Shown here: positions 27,780-40,708 of the stretch, in pieces
Layout: each line of letters begins with the position of its first letter
How positions within the stretch are numbered: the stretch's first letter is position 1
NCBI RefSeq assembly: GCF_026212465.1
Contig: NC_080048.1
Location: forward strand, 20,678,160 to 20,742,159
Reading direction: 5' to 3'
Length of the DNA stretch: 64,000 nucleotides
Source of the DNA: Amaranthus tricolor
Lineage: Eukaryota > Streptophyta > Magnoliopsida > Caryophyllales > Amaranthaceae
The notes under the pieces: generated by a model
What the model was told of the DNA's origin: nothing
Databases searched by the model: none
Seen by the model: only the letters and a program-made list of their open reading frames with translations
Position numbers and translations under genes: made by a program

Positions 27780-30700
27780 GATTTTCAATTCTAAACACTT
27801 CAAAACAATAATATATACCAAATAGTGTCGTGTGCCAAGTTTCGTGCAAAACAAACCAAGTTTGAGCTACTTTATGCGTGAAAGTGCAAAAAAAGCGTAA
27901 AAAACCCATAAAATCGTAACTTAACACGAAATTTCTTGCATATGACTATGATTTTCAATTCTAACCACTTTAACACATTAATATATACCAAATAGTGTCA
28001 TGTGTCAAGTTTCGTGCAAAACAAACCAAGTTTGAGCTACTTTATGCGCGAAAGTCCAAAAAAAAGCGTAAAATACCCATAAATCGCAACTTAATACGAA
28101 ATTTCTAGCATATGACAATGATTTTCAATTCTAACCACTTCAACACACTAATATATATCGAATAGTGTTGTGTGCCAAGTTTCGTGCAAAACAAACAAAG
28201 TTTGAGAGACTTTATGCGCGAACGTGAAAAAAATCTTAAAAAACCCATAAAATCGCAACTTAACACGAAATTTCTAACCTATGACTATGATTTTCAATTC
28301 TAACCACTTCAACCCAATAAAATATACCAAATAATTTTGTATGATAAGTTTCGTGCAAAACAAACCAAGTGTGAGCTACATTATGCGCGAAAGAGCAAAG
28401 AAACCTTAAAAACCCATAAAATCGCCACTTAACACGTAATTTCTAGCGTATGACAATGATTTTAAATTCTAACTTGATTTTAAATTCTAACCACTTCAAC
28501 ACAATAACATATACCAAATAATATGTGTGCAAAGTTTCGTGCAAAACAAACCAACTTCAATCTACTTTATGCGAGAAAGTGCAAAAAAAGCTTAAAGAAC
28601 CAGAAAAATCGCAACTTAACACGAAATTTATAGCATATGACTATAATTTTCAGTTCTAACCACTTCAACACACTAATATATATCGAATAGTATTGTGTGC
28701 CAAGTGTCGAGCAAAACAAACCAAGTTTGAGCTACTTTATGCGCGAAAGAGCCAAAAAAGCTTAAAAACCCATAAAATCGCAACTTAAAACATAATATCT
28801 AGCATATGACTATGATTTTCAATTTGAAACACTTCAAAACAATAATATATACCAAATAGTGTCGTGTGCCAAGTTTCGTGCAAAACAAACCAAGTTTGAG
28901 CTACTTTATGCGTGAAAGTGCAAAAAAAAGCGTAAAAAACCCACAAAATCATAACTTAACACGAAATTTCTAGCATATGACTATGATTTTCAATTCTAAC
29001 CACTTCAACACATTAATATATACCAAATAGTGTCATGTGTCAAGTTTCGTGCAAAACAAACCAAGTTTGAGCTACTTAATGCGCAAAAGTCCAAAAAAAG
29101 CGTAAAATACCCATAAATCGCAACTTAATACGAAATTTCTAGCATATGATGATGATTTTCAATTCTAACCACTTCAACACACTAATATATATCGAATAGT
29201 GTTGTGTGCCAAGTTTCGTGCAAAACAAACAAAGTTTGAGAGACTTTATGCGGCGAACGTGAAAAAAATCTTAAAAAACCCATAAAATCGCAACTTAACA
29301 CGAAATTTCTAGCATATGACTATCATTTTAAATTTTAACCACTTCAATACACTATTATATATCGAATAGTGTTGTGTTCCAAGTTTCGTGCAAAACAAAC
29401 AAAGTTTGAGTTACTTTATGCGCGAAAGTGCCAAAAAAGCTAAAAAAACCCATAAAACCGCAACTTAACACGTAATATCTAGCATATGACTATGATTTTC
29501 ATTTCTAACCACTTCAACACAATAATATATACCAAATAGTGTCGTGTGCCAAGTTAAAACAAACCAAGTTTGAGCTACTTTATGCGGGAAAGTGGCCAAA
29601 AAGCTTAAAAACCCATAAAACCGCAACTTAACACGTAATTTCTAGCATATGACAATGATTTTAAATTCTAACTTGATTTTAAATTCTAACCACTTCAACA
29701 CAATAACATATACCAAATAATATGTGTGCAAAGTTTCGTCAAAACAAAACAACTTCAATCTACTTTATGCGAGAAAGTGCAAAAAAAGCTTAAAGAACCC
29801 AAAAAATCGCAACTTAACACGAAATTTCTAGCATATGACTATAATTTTCAGTTCTAACCACTTCAACACACTAATATATATCGAATAGTATTGTGTGCCA
29901 AGTTTCGAGCAAAACAAACCAAGTTTGAGCTACTTTATGCGCGAAAGAGCCAAAAAAGCTTAAAAACCCATAAAATCGCAACTTAAAACATAATATCTAG
30001 CATATGACTATGATTTTCAATTCTAAACACTTCAAAACAATAATATATACCAAATAGTGTCGTGTGCCAAGTTTCGTGCAAAACAAACCAAGTTTGAGCT
30101 ACTTTATGCGTGAAAGTGCAAAAAAAGCGTAAAAAACCCATAAAATCGTAACTTAACACGAAATTTCTAGCATATGACTATGATTTTCAATTCTAACCAC
30201 TTTAACACATTAATATATACCAAATAGTGTCATGTGTCAAGTTTCGTGCAAAACAAACCAAGTTTGAGCTACTTTATGCGCGAAAGTCCAAAAAAAGCGT
30301 ACAATACCCATAAATCGCAACTTAATACGAAATTTCTAGCATATGACGATGATTTTAAATTCTAACCACTTCAACACACTAATATATATCGAATAGTGTT
30401 GTGTGCCAAGTTTCGTGCAAAACAAACAAAGTTTGAGAGACTTTATGCGCGAACGTGAAAAAAATCTTAAAAAACCCATAAAATCGCAACTTAACACGAA
30501 ATTTCTAGCATATGACTATCATTTTAAATTTTAACCACTTCAATACACTATTATATATCGAATAGTGTTGTGTTCCAAGTTTCGTGCAAAACAAACAAAG
30601 TTTGAGTTACTTTATGCGCGAAAGTGCCAAAAAAGCTAAAAAAACCCATAAAACCGCAACTTAACACGTAATATCTAGCATATGACTATGATTTTCATTT

Positions 30701-33700
30701 CTAACCACTTCAACACAATAATATATACCAAATAGTGTCGTGTGCCAAGTTAAAACAAACCAAGTTTGAGCTACTTTATGCGGGAAAGTGGCCAAAAAGC
30801 TTAAAAACCCATAAAACCGCAACTTAACACGTAATTTCTAGCATATGACTATGATTTTCAATTCTAAACACTTCAAAACAATAATATATACGAAATAGTG
30901 TTGTGTGTCAATATTAGTGCAAAACAAACAAAGCTTGGGTTACTTTATGCGCGAAAGTGCCAAAAAAGCTTAAAAATCCATAAAATCGCATTTTAACACG
31001 TAATTTCTAGCATATGTCTATGATTTTCAATTCTAACCACTTCAACACAATAATATATACCAAATAGTGTTGTGTGTCAATATATTCGTGCAAAACAAAC
31101 CAAGCTTGAGTTACTTTATGCGCGACAGTGCAAAAAAAGCTTAAATACCCATAAAATCGCAACTTAACACTTGTTTTTTAACATATGACTATGATTTTAA
31201 ATTGTAACCACTTCAACACAATAATATATACCAAATAGTGTCGTGTGCCAAGTTTCGTGAAAAACAAACCAAGTTTGACCTACTTTATGAGTGAAAGTGC
31301 AAAAAAAGTGTAAAAAACCCATAAAATCATAACTTAATACGAAATTTTTAGCATATGACTATCATTTTCAATTTTAAACACTTCAACACACAAATATATA
31401 TCGAATAGTGTTGTGTGCCATGTTTCGTTCAAAACAAACCGAGTTTGTGCAACTTTATGCGTGAAAGTGCCAAAAAAGCTTAAAAACCTATAAAATCGCA
31501 ACCTAACACGTAAATTCTAGCATATGACTATGATTTTCATTTATAACCACTTCAACACAATAATATATACCAAATAGTGTCGTGTCGAAGTTTCGTACAA
31601 AATAAACCAAGTTTGAGCTACTTTATGCGCGAAAGTGCAAAAAAAGCGTAAAAAAACCCATAAAATCGCAACTTAACACGAAATTTCTAGCATATGACTA
31701 TGATATTCAATTCTAACCACTTCAACCCAATAATAAGTGTGAGCTACGTTATGCGCGAAAGAGCAAAGAAACCATAAAAACCCTTAAAATCGCCACTTAA
31801 CACGTAATTTCTAGCATATGACAATGATATTAAATTCCAACAACTTCAACACAATAATATATACCAAATAGTATGTGTGCAAGGTTTCGGGCAAAACAAA
31901 CCAACTTCAATCTACTTTATGCCAGAAAGTGCAAAAAAAGCGTAAAAAAACCCATAAAATCGCAACTTAACACGAAAGTTCTAGAATATGACTATAATTT
32001 TCAGTTTTAATCACTTCAACACACTAGTATATATCGAATAGTGTTGTGTGCCAAGTTTGAGCTACTTTTTGCTCGAAAGTGCCAAAAAAGCTTAAAAACC
32101 CATAAAATCGCAACTTAACACGTAATTTCTAACATATGACTATGATTTTCAATTCTAAACACCTCAAAACAATAATATATACCAAGTAGTGTCATGTGCC
32201 AAGTTTCGTGCAAAACAAACCAAGTTTGACCTACTTTATGCGCGAAAGAGCAAAAAAAGCGTAAAAAAACCATAAAATCGAATAGTAACTTAACACACTA
32301 ATATATATCAAATAGTTTTGTGTGCCAAGTTTTGAGCAAAACAAACCAAGTTTGAGCTACTTTATGCGCGTAAGTGCAAAAAAAGCGTAAAAAACCCTTA
32401 AAATCGCAACTTAACACGAAATTTCTAGCCTATGACTATGATTTTCAATTCTAACCTCTTCAACCCAATAAAATATACCAAATAATTTTGTATGATAAGT
32501 TTCGTGCAAAACAAACCAAGTGTGAGCTACGTTATGCGCGAAAGAGCAAAGAAACCTTAAAAACCCATAAAATCGCCACTTAACACGTAATTTCTAGCGT
32601 ATGACAATGATTTTCAATTCTAACTTGATTTTAAATTCTAACCACTTCAACACAATAACATATACCAAATAATATGTGTGAAAAGTTTCGTGCAAAACAA
32701 ACCAACTTCAATCTACTTTATGCGAGAAAGTGCAAAAAAAGCTTAAAGAACCCAAAAAATCGCAACTTAACACGAAATTTCTAACATATGACTATAATTT
32801 TCAGTTCTAACCACTTCAACACACTAATATATATCGAATAGTATTGTGTGCCAAGTTTCGAGCAAAACAAACCAAGTTTGAGCTACTTTATGCGCGAAAG
32901 AGCCAAAAAAGCTTAAAAACCCATAAAATCGCAACTTAAAACATAATATCTAGCATATGACTATGATTTTCAATTCTAAACACTTCAAAACAATAATATA
33001 TACCAAATAGTGTCGAGTGCCAAGTTTCGTGCAAAACAAACCAAGTTTGAGCTACTTTATGCGCGAAAGTGCAAAAAAAGCGTAAAAAACCCATAAAATC
33101 GCAACTTAACACGAAATTTCTAGCATATGACTATGATTTTCAATTCTAACCAGTTCAACCCAATAATAAGTGTGAGCTACGTTATGCGCGAAAGAGCAAA
33201 GAAACCATAAAAACCCTTAAAATCGCCACTTAACACGTAATTTCTAGCATATGACAATGATATTAAATTCTAACAACTTCAACACAATAATATATACCAA
33301 ATAGTATGTGTGCAAGGTTTCGGGCAAAACAAACCAACTTCAATCTACTTTATGCCAGAAAGTGCAAAAAAAGCGTAAAAAAACCCATAAAATCGCAACT
33401 TAACACGAAAGTTCTAGAATATGACTATAATTTTCAGTTTTAATCACTTCAACACACTAGTATATATCGAATAGTGTTGTGTGCCAAGTTTGAGCTACTT
33501 TTTGCTCGAAAGTACCAAAAAAGCTTAAAAATCCATAAAATCGCAACTTAACACGTAATTTCTAGCATATGACTATGATTTTCAATTCTAAACACCTCAA
33601 AACAATAATATATACCAAGTAGTGTCATGTGCCAAGTTTCGTGCAAAACAAACCAAGTTACTTTATGCGCGAAAGTGCAAAAAAAGCGTAAAAAAAACCA

Positions 33701-36700
33701 TAAAATCGAATAGTAACTTAACACACTAATATATATCAAATAGTTTTGTGTGCCAAGTTTTGAGCAAAACAAACCAAGTTTGAGCTACTTTATGCGCGTA
33801 AGTGCAAAAAAAGCGTAAAAAACCCTTAAAATCGCAACTTAACACGAAATTTCTAGCCTATGACTATGATTTTCAATTCTAACCACTTCAACCCAATAAA
33901 ATATACCAAATAATTTTTTATGATAAGTTTCGTGCAAAACAAACCAAGTGTGAGCTACGTTATGCGCGAAAGAGCAAAGAAACCTTAAAAACCCATAAAA
34001 TCGCCACTTAACACGTAATTTCTAGCGTATGACAATGATTTTAAATTCTAACTTGATTTTAAATTCTAACCACTTCAACACAATAACATATACCAAATAA
34101 TATGTGTGCAAAGTTTCGTGCAAAACAAACCAACTTCAATCTACTTTATGCGAGAAAGTGCAAAAAAAGCTTAAAGAACCCAAAAAATCGCAACTTAACA
34201 CGAAATTTCTAGCATATGACTATAATTTTCAGTTCTAACCACTTCAACACACTAATATATATCGAATAGTATTGTGTGCCAAGTTTCGAGCAAAACAAAC
34301 CAAGTTTGAGCTACTTTATGCGCGAAAGAGCCAAAAAAGCTTAAAAACCCATAAAATCGCAACTTAAAACATAATATCTAGCATATGACTATGATTTTCA
34401 ATTGTAAACACTTCAAAACAATAATATATACCAAATAGTGTCGTGTGCCAAGTTTCGTGCAAAACAAACCAAGTTTGAGCTACTTTATGCGTGAAAGTGC
34501 AAAAAAAGCGTAAAAAACCGATAAAATCGTAACTTAACACGAAATTTCTAGCATATGACTATGATTTTCAATTCTAAATAATTCAACACATTAATATATA
34601 CCAAATAGTGTCATGTGTCATGTTTCGTGCAAAACAAACCAAGTTTGAGCTACTTTATGCGCGAAAGTCCAAAAAAAACGTAAAATACCCATAAATCGCA
34701 ACTTAATACGAAATTTCTAGCATATGACGATGAATTTCAATTCTAACCACTTCAACACACTAATATATATCGAATAGTGTTGTGTGCCAAGTTTCGTGCA
34801 AAACAAACAAAGTTTGAGTTACTTTATGCGCGAAAGTGCCAAAAAAGCTAAAAAAACCCATAAAATCGCAACTTAACACGTAATATCTAGCATATGACTA
34901 TGATTTTCATTTCTAACCACTTCAACACAATAATATATACCAAATAGTGTCGTGTGCCAAGTTTCGTGCAAAACAAACCAAGTTTGAGCTACATTATGCG
35001 GGAAAGTGCCAAAAAAGCTTAAAAACCCATAAAATCGCAACTTAACACGTAATTTCTAGCATATGACTATGATTTTCAATTCTAAACACTTCAAAACAAT
35101 AATATATACGAAATAGTGTTGTGTGTCAATATTAGTGCAAAACAAACAAAGTTTGGGTTACTTTATGCGCTAAAGTGCCAAAAAAGCTTAGAAACCCATA
35201 AAATCGCATCTTAACACGTAATTTCTAGCATATGAATATGATTTTCAATTCTAACCACTTAAACACAATAATATATACCAAAAAGTGTTGTGTGTCAATA
35301 TTCATGCAAAACAAACCAAGCTTGAGTTACTTTATGCGCGAAAGTGCCAAAAACGCTTAAAAATCCATAAAATCGCAACTTAACACGTGATTTCTAACAT
35401 ATGACTATGATTTTGAATTGTAACCACTTCAACACAATAATATATACCATATAGTGTCGTGTGCCATGTTTCGTGCAAAACAAACCAAGTTTGACCTACT
35501 TTATGCGCGAAAGTGAAAAAAAAGCATAAAAAACCCATAAAATCGCAACTTAACACGAAATTTCTAGCATATGACTACGATTTTCAATTCTAACCACTTC
35601 AACCCAATAATATATAACAAATAGTGTTGTATGATAAGTTTTGTGCAAAACAAACCAAGTGTGAGCTACGTTATGCGCGAAAGAGCAAAGAAACCTTAAA
35701 AACCCATAAAATCGCCACTTAACACGTAATTTCTAGCGTATGACAATGATTTTAAATTCTAACATGATTTTAAATTCTAACATGATTTTAAATTCTAACC
35801 ACTTCAACAGAATAATACATACCAAATAGTGTCGTGTGCCAAGTTTCGTGCAAAACAAACCAAGTTTGAGCTACTTTATGTACGAAAGTGCCAAAAAAGC
35901 TTAAAAACCCATTAAATCGCAACTTAACACGTAACTTCTAGCATATGACTATGATTTTCAATTCTAAACACTTCAAAACAATAAATTATACCAAATAGTG
36001 TTGTGTGTCAATATTAGTGCAAAACAAACAAAGCTTGGGTTACTTTATGCGCGAAAGTGCCAAAAAAGCTTAAAAATCCATAAAATCGCATCTTAACACG
36101 TAATTTCTAGCATATGTCTATGATTTTCAATTCTAACCACTTCAACACAATAATATATACCAAATAGTGTTGTGTGTCAATATATTCGTGCAAAACAAAC
36201 CAAGCTTGAGTTACTTTATGCGCGACAGTGCAAAAAAAGCTTAAATACCCATAAAATCGCAACTTAACACTTGATTTCTAACATATGACTATGATTTTCA
36301 ATTGTAACCACTTCAACACAATAATATATACCAAATAGTGTCGTGTGCCAAGTTTCGTGCAAAACAAACCAAGTTTGACCTACTTTATGAGCGAAAGTGC
36401 AAAAAAAGTGTAAAAAACCCATAAAATCGTAACTTAACACGAAATTTTTAGCATATGACTATCATTTTCAATTTTAAACACTTCAACACACAAATATATA
36501 TCAAATAGTGTTGTGTGCCATGTTTCGTTCAAAACAAACCGAGTTTGTGCAACTTTATGCGTGAAAATGCCAAAAAAGCTTAAAAACCTATAAAATCGCA
36601 ACCTAACACGTAAATTCTAGCATATGACTATGATTTTCATTTATAACCACTCCAACACAATAATATATACCAAATAGTGTCGTGTGCGAAGTTTCGTACA

Positions 36701-38129
36701 AAATAAACCAAGTTTGAGCTACTTTATGCGCGAAAGTGCAAAAAAATCGTAAAAAACCCATAAAATCGCAACTTAACACGAAATTTCTAGCATATGACTA
36801 TGATATTCAATTCTAACCACTTCAACCCAATAATAAGTGTGAGCTACGTTATGCGCGAAAGAGCAAAGAAACCATAAAATCGCCACTTAACACGTAATTT
36901 CTAGCGTATGACAATGATTTTAAATTCTAACTTGATTTTAAATTCTAACCACTTCAACACAATAACATATACCAAATAATATGTGTGCAAAGTTTCGTGC
37001 AAAACAAACCAACTTCAATCTACTTTATGCGAGAAAGTGCAAAAAAAGCGTAAAAAACCCATAAAATCGCAACTTAACACGAAAGTTCTAGAATATGACT
37101 ATAATTTTCAGTTTTAATCACTTCAACACACTAATATATATCGAATAGTGTTGTGTGCCAAGTTTGAGCTACTTTTTGCTCGAAAGTGCCAAAAAAGCTT
37201 AAAAACCCATAAAATCGCAACTTAACACGTAATTTCTAACATATGACTATGATTTTCAATTCTAAACACCTCAAAACAATAATATATACCAAGTAGTGTC
37301 ATGTGCCAAGTTTCGTGCAAAAGAAACCAAGTTTGACCTACTTCATGCGCGAAAGTGCAAAAAAAGCGTAAAAAAACCATAAAATCGAATAGTAACTTAA
37401 CACACTAATATATATCGAATAGTTTTGTGTGCCAAGTTTTGAGCAAAACAAACCAAGTTTGAGCTACTTTATGCGCGTAAGTGCAAAAAAAGCGTAAAAA
37501 ACCCTTAAAATCGTAACTTAACTTGAAATTTTTAGCATATGACTATCATTTCAATTTTAACCACTTCAACACACTAATATATATCGAATAGTGTTGTGTG
37601 CCAAGTTTTGAATAAAACAAACCAAGTTTGAGATACTTTATGCGCGAAAGTGCCAAAAAAGCTTAAAAACCCATAAAATCACAATTTAACACGTAATTTG
37701 TAGCATAAGACCATGATTTTAAATTCTATACACTTCAAAACAATAATATATACCAAATAGTGTGGTGTGCCAAGTATCGTGGAATACAAACCAAGCTTGA
37801 GCTACTTTATGCGCGAAAGTGCAAAAAAAGCCTAAAATCCAATAAAATCGCATTTTAACACATAATTTCAAGCATATGACTATGATTTTCAATTCTAACC
37901 ACTTCAACACAATAATAAATACCAAATAGTGTTGTGTGTCAATATTCGTGCACAACAAACCAAGCTTGAGTTACTTTATGCGCGAAAGTGCCAAAGAAGG
38001 TTAAAAACCCATAAAATCGCAACTTAACACGTGATTTCTAAGATATGACTATGATTTTCAATTGTAACCATTTCAACACAATAATATATACCAAATAGTG
38101 TTGTGTGCCATGTTTCGTGCAAAACAAAC
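27780..38129 (+). repeat. Large duplicated segment, copy C
   Basis: C is the counterpart of copy A. It has fewer single-base indels and abuts the HOR unit holding the retrotransposon. It differs from A by one mosaic join: about 29280-29645 corresponds to A at about 15880-16245, after which C steps back to the equivalent of 15057 (offset 14594) and continues. C therefore carries a two-monomer piece twice (about 29290-29645 and 30490-30840). Confidence 0.85.
35747..35800 (+). repeat. 18-bp microrepeat, three copies
   Basis: The 18-bp unit found doubled elsewhere is present three times in tandem here (35747, 35765, 35783). The duplicate segment has the same triple near 21160-21220, with one extra T. 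The triplication therefore predates the A/C duplication. Confidence 0.9.
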
Positions 38130-38589
38130 AAAGTTTGACCTACTTTATGCGCGAAAGTGCTAAAAAAGCGTAAAAAACCCATAAAATCGTAACTTAACAC
38201 GAAATTTTAAGCATATGACTATCATTTTCAATTTCACCCACTTCAACACACTAACATATATCGAATAGTGTTGTGTGCCATGTTTTGTGCAAAACAAACC
38301 AAGTTTGAGCTACTTTATGCGCGAACGTGCCAAAAAACCTAAAAAACCTATAAAATCGCAACCTAACACGTAATTTCTAGCATATGACTATGATTTTTTA
38401 ATTTCTAAACACTTCAACACAATAATATATACGAAATAGTGTCGTGTGCCAAGCTTCGTGCAAAACAACCAAGTTTGAGCTACTTTATGCGCAAAAGTGC
38501 CAAAAAAGCTTAAAAACCCATAAAATCGCATCTTTACACGTACTTTCTGGCATATGACTATGATTTTCAATTCTAACCACTTCAACACA
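36150..38589 (+). repeat. 2.4-kb HOR, unit 1
   Basis: This is the first of three consecutive related units. Each is counted from ATAATATATACC preceding the TGTGTGTCAATAT variant (36150, then 47992, 50423 and 53315). Unit 1 is about 2440 bp and ends exactly at the retrotransposon target site. With the element removed, unit 2 follows directly. The series has about 15 monomers, several of them short. Confidence 0.8.
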
Positions 38590-38594
38590 ATAAT
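38590..38594 (+). repeat. Target site duplication ATAAT (left)
   Basis: ATAAT immediately precedes the TG terminus of the left LTR and is repeated immediately after the CA terminus of the right LTR. A 5-bp duplication is the usual Ty1/copia integration signature. Confidence 0.95.
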
Positions 38595-39918
38595 TGTAGG
38601 AATGCTAATAGATGATCGAATGCAACAAGAGGGGGTGGTGAATTGTTGTGTTGTAGATTTAAGATTTTTGCCTCTAATTTTTGCGGAATTATAATAAGTA
38701 TAGAACAAAAACTTAAACTTAAAAACGAAAAGAATAATAAAAGGAGACAAGGATTTTTACGTGGAAACCTTCTTGGCCTAATAAGAAGGAAAAACCACGA
38801 CCTCCCGGGATTTCAAAATTCTCACTATGTTTAGGCAATTAGTTACAATTACACAAAACAATGTTTGCTTCACTTGAAGCTTCTCAATTCTCTAAATGCT
38901 TTACTCAAAGCTTCTCTACTTAGGCCCACTTCTCTTCTCTTGTCTTCTCTCCTTCTCTTTCTCTTCTCACGTTTCTATTCTCTATTCCCTTAGACTTCCC
39001 ATAAGTCTAATTACAACAAAACACTCAATTACCCTTTACAAGGCCATTTCTCTTCTCTATTCCCTTAGACTTTCCATAAGTCTAATTACAACAAATCACA
39101 TCAACCCTTACAAGGCCATTTCTCAAGAGGATAAGAATTAAAATAATTACTTAAGAAAAATATAATAAATTAATTGGCATTGGAAAACTGAAAATATTTT
39201 TCTTAAGATGATCTCCCTTTAATGGACACTCTTGAATCCTAAAAGGATTGATTTTTGATTCGAGCAAAGTCCCTTCTATTTATAGAGGGAACAGCCAGCA
39301 GTTACCATAAGCATAACGTCCATTATCTCACACATACCTCCACTACCCCCACGTTCTCAAAACAAAAGGTGGTGGAATTATGAAAGTGTCCGGCTGTTAT
39401 TTGCTCAAGGAAAAATCAGTTTCCTTAATGCTAAAAATAGCATAGAAGTTTTAAACATAAGATCCTAAAAAATAGGAGATCTAAATCTAATCAAGAAAAA
39501 GTCTTGGGCTATTTTTAGAAAACCTAAAAATAGATTTGCCAATTAACTTACTAATTAATTTAAGCAATTAAATTAATTCTAAACCATTACATCAACTTAA
39601 AAACAGGAAATAATTAATTCGCAATTTTTCAGTCGATGCTATTCTTCAGACCTGCTACGTAGGAACAGTGTACTGTCTCCAGCTTCAACTTCAGTCAGAA
39701 TGTTCATTTTAGGAACAGTAGACTGTACGTCTACTTTGAACATTATACCACTTATCTAACATCTTGGACATATTAAGACATGTACATCTTCCACGAACCA
39801 AGTCATAGGCTTCATCAACGATTCACATTAAATCGGATATATACCTACAAAACAATCTCTAAAAATATGTTTGTTTATTTAAAGGTGAAGTCATCATCAA
39901 AACCTTAAGAGGCCAAAA
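38595..39918 (-). repeat. 3' LTR (left copy)
   Basis: This 1324-bp direct repeat of 46670-47991 starts TGTAGG after the target duplication. Since the genes read leftward, this is the 3' LTR. Its inner end reads GGCCAAAA where the other LTR has GGCCAACA, so the inner terminal dinucleotide is changed. It has a TATA-like box at 39277-39284 in minus sense. The short open frames inside it are present in both LTRs but show no recognisable protein. Confidence 0.95.
39277..39284 (-). promoter_or_regulatory. TATA box in 3' LTR
   Basis: Minus-strand TATAAATA within CTCTATAAATAGAAGG, identical to the box in the 5' LTR. Transcription from this copy would run leftward, out of the element and into satellite. 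Activity is inferred only. Confidence 0.6.
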
Positions 39919-39920
39919 AA

Positions 39921-39932
39921 TTCCCCCTTTTT
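39921..39932 (-). promoter_or_regulatory. Polypurine tract (PPT)
   Basis: Minus-strand AAAAAGGGGGAA lies two bases upstream of the 3' LTR start, the position from which plus-strand DNA synthesis is primed during reverse transcription. It is preceded in sense direction by GCCATCATC. Confidence 0.88.
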
Positions 39933-40417
39933 GATGATGGCAAACTTTATAAACAAACTTAAGTGAAAATAGAGTAAAACAAAATTCTTAGAGCATACTA
40001 GAGATTAAAGTAACTCTAATTAACTTAGCAAATCAACTCGTTACAATATAATTTACCAAGCATTCACAATAAAACAATTTACTCCATAATATCAAATATG
40101 TTTAAAAATTTTCAAAATTTAATTAATCTAAAACATAAATTAAATAAACTAAAATAAACTAACATAAATAACTAAACTGACATAATTAAACTAACATAAT
40201 AAAACTAACATAATTAATTAAACTAAGAAAACACACATTGTTAAATAATTCCAACAGAAACATATTGAGAACAAATTTCAGAAATTAATATCACAGATGA
40301 TCACTAAACATAGCATATTATACACAGCATAGCACATTATCAATCAATAAGAATCAATATAAATCAACCAAGATATGTAACTGTGTATTTACTTCTCCTC
40401 TTAAGTTTGTGCATAAT

Positions 40418-40430
40418 CTTCCCCCTTTTG
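40418..40430 (-). promoter_or_regulatory. Second polypurine-like tract
   Basis: Minus-strand CAAAAGGGGGAAG, preceded by GACTGATGA, closely resembles the true PPT and its flank (CATCATCAAAAAGGGGGAA) about 0.5 kb upstream in sense direction. Multiple PPT-like copies before the 3' LTR are described for Sireviruses. Whether it primes synthesis is not known from sequence. Confidence 0.65.
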
Positions 40431-40708
40431 TCATCAGTCAAAAAGAATTGGGAGGTATCAAATCTCAGCACAAACCATATAGATTTGTTAGTGATGAAAA
40501 CAACAAACAACAATAATAAAAGCAAGTGCTATGAACAATGATTAAACCTGCATAGAGTTAATTGTCATAGACCATAAAAAAAACAAAGAAAAGTAGCAAT
40601 TTGGTCAAAGTTACAACCACAATGTACCCCTGATGGTACAAAGTAAAAAGAGAAATTGTTTGATAAGTAATACAGCCAACAAATTTTTTAAAACCAGAGG
40701 GAGAGGGT

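Larger units (their letters stand above)
13348..38594 (+). repeat. 169-bp satellite array, block 2
   Basis: About 149 monomers of the same satellite in forward orientation. The monomer variants differ from block 1: frequent AAACATAATATCTAGC, TAATACGAAATTTC, GTATGATAAGTTTCG and GAGCAAAGAAACC variants, and several recurrent shortened monomers. The block is built from nested duplications, annotated separately. It ends at the retrotransposon target site. Confidence 0.97.
39919..40708 (-). other. Non-coding 3' region between extra frame and 3' LTR
   Basis: About 790 bp of AT-rich sequence with no supported gene. It holds the polypurine tract beside the LTR, a second polypurine-like motif at about 40418-40430, and a degenerate stretch of AACTAACATAA-like repeats at about 40141-40225. 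Such 3' non-coding regions are typical of Sireviruses. Confidence 0.8.

Noticed and set aside
38388..38750. 120-codon reverse-strand open frame
   Set aside because: It runs from LTR sequence across the target site into satellite, so it is a chance fusion created by the insertion.
38896..39141. 81-codon open frame in the left LTR, repeated at 46970-47215
   Set aside because: Present in both LTRs only because LTRs are duplicates. The peptide is a low-complexity Ser/Leu product of CTTCTC-rich sequence, antisense to the element.
40141..40225. AACTAACATAA-like short repeats as a microsatellite or origin
   Set aside because: Units are irregular and the region is simply AT-rich retrotransposon 3' non-coding sequence; no further signal supports a function.
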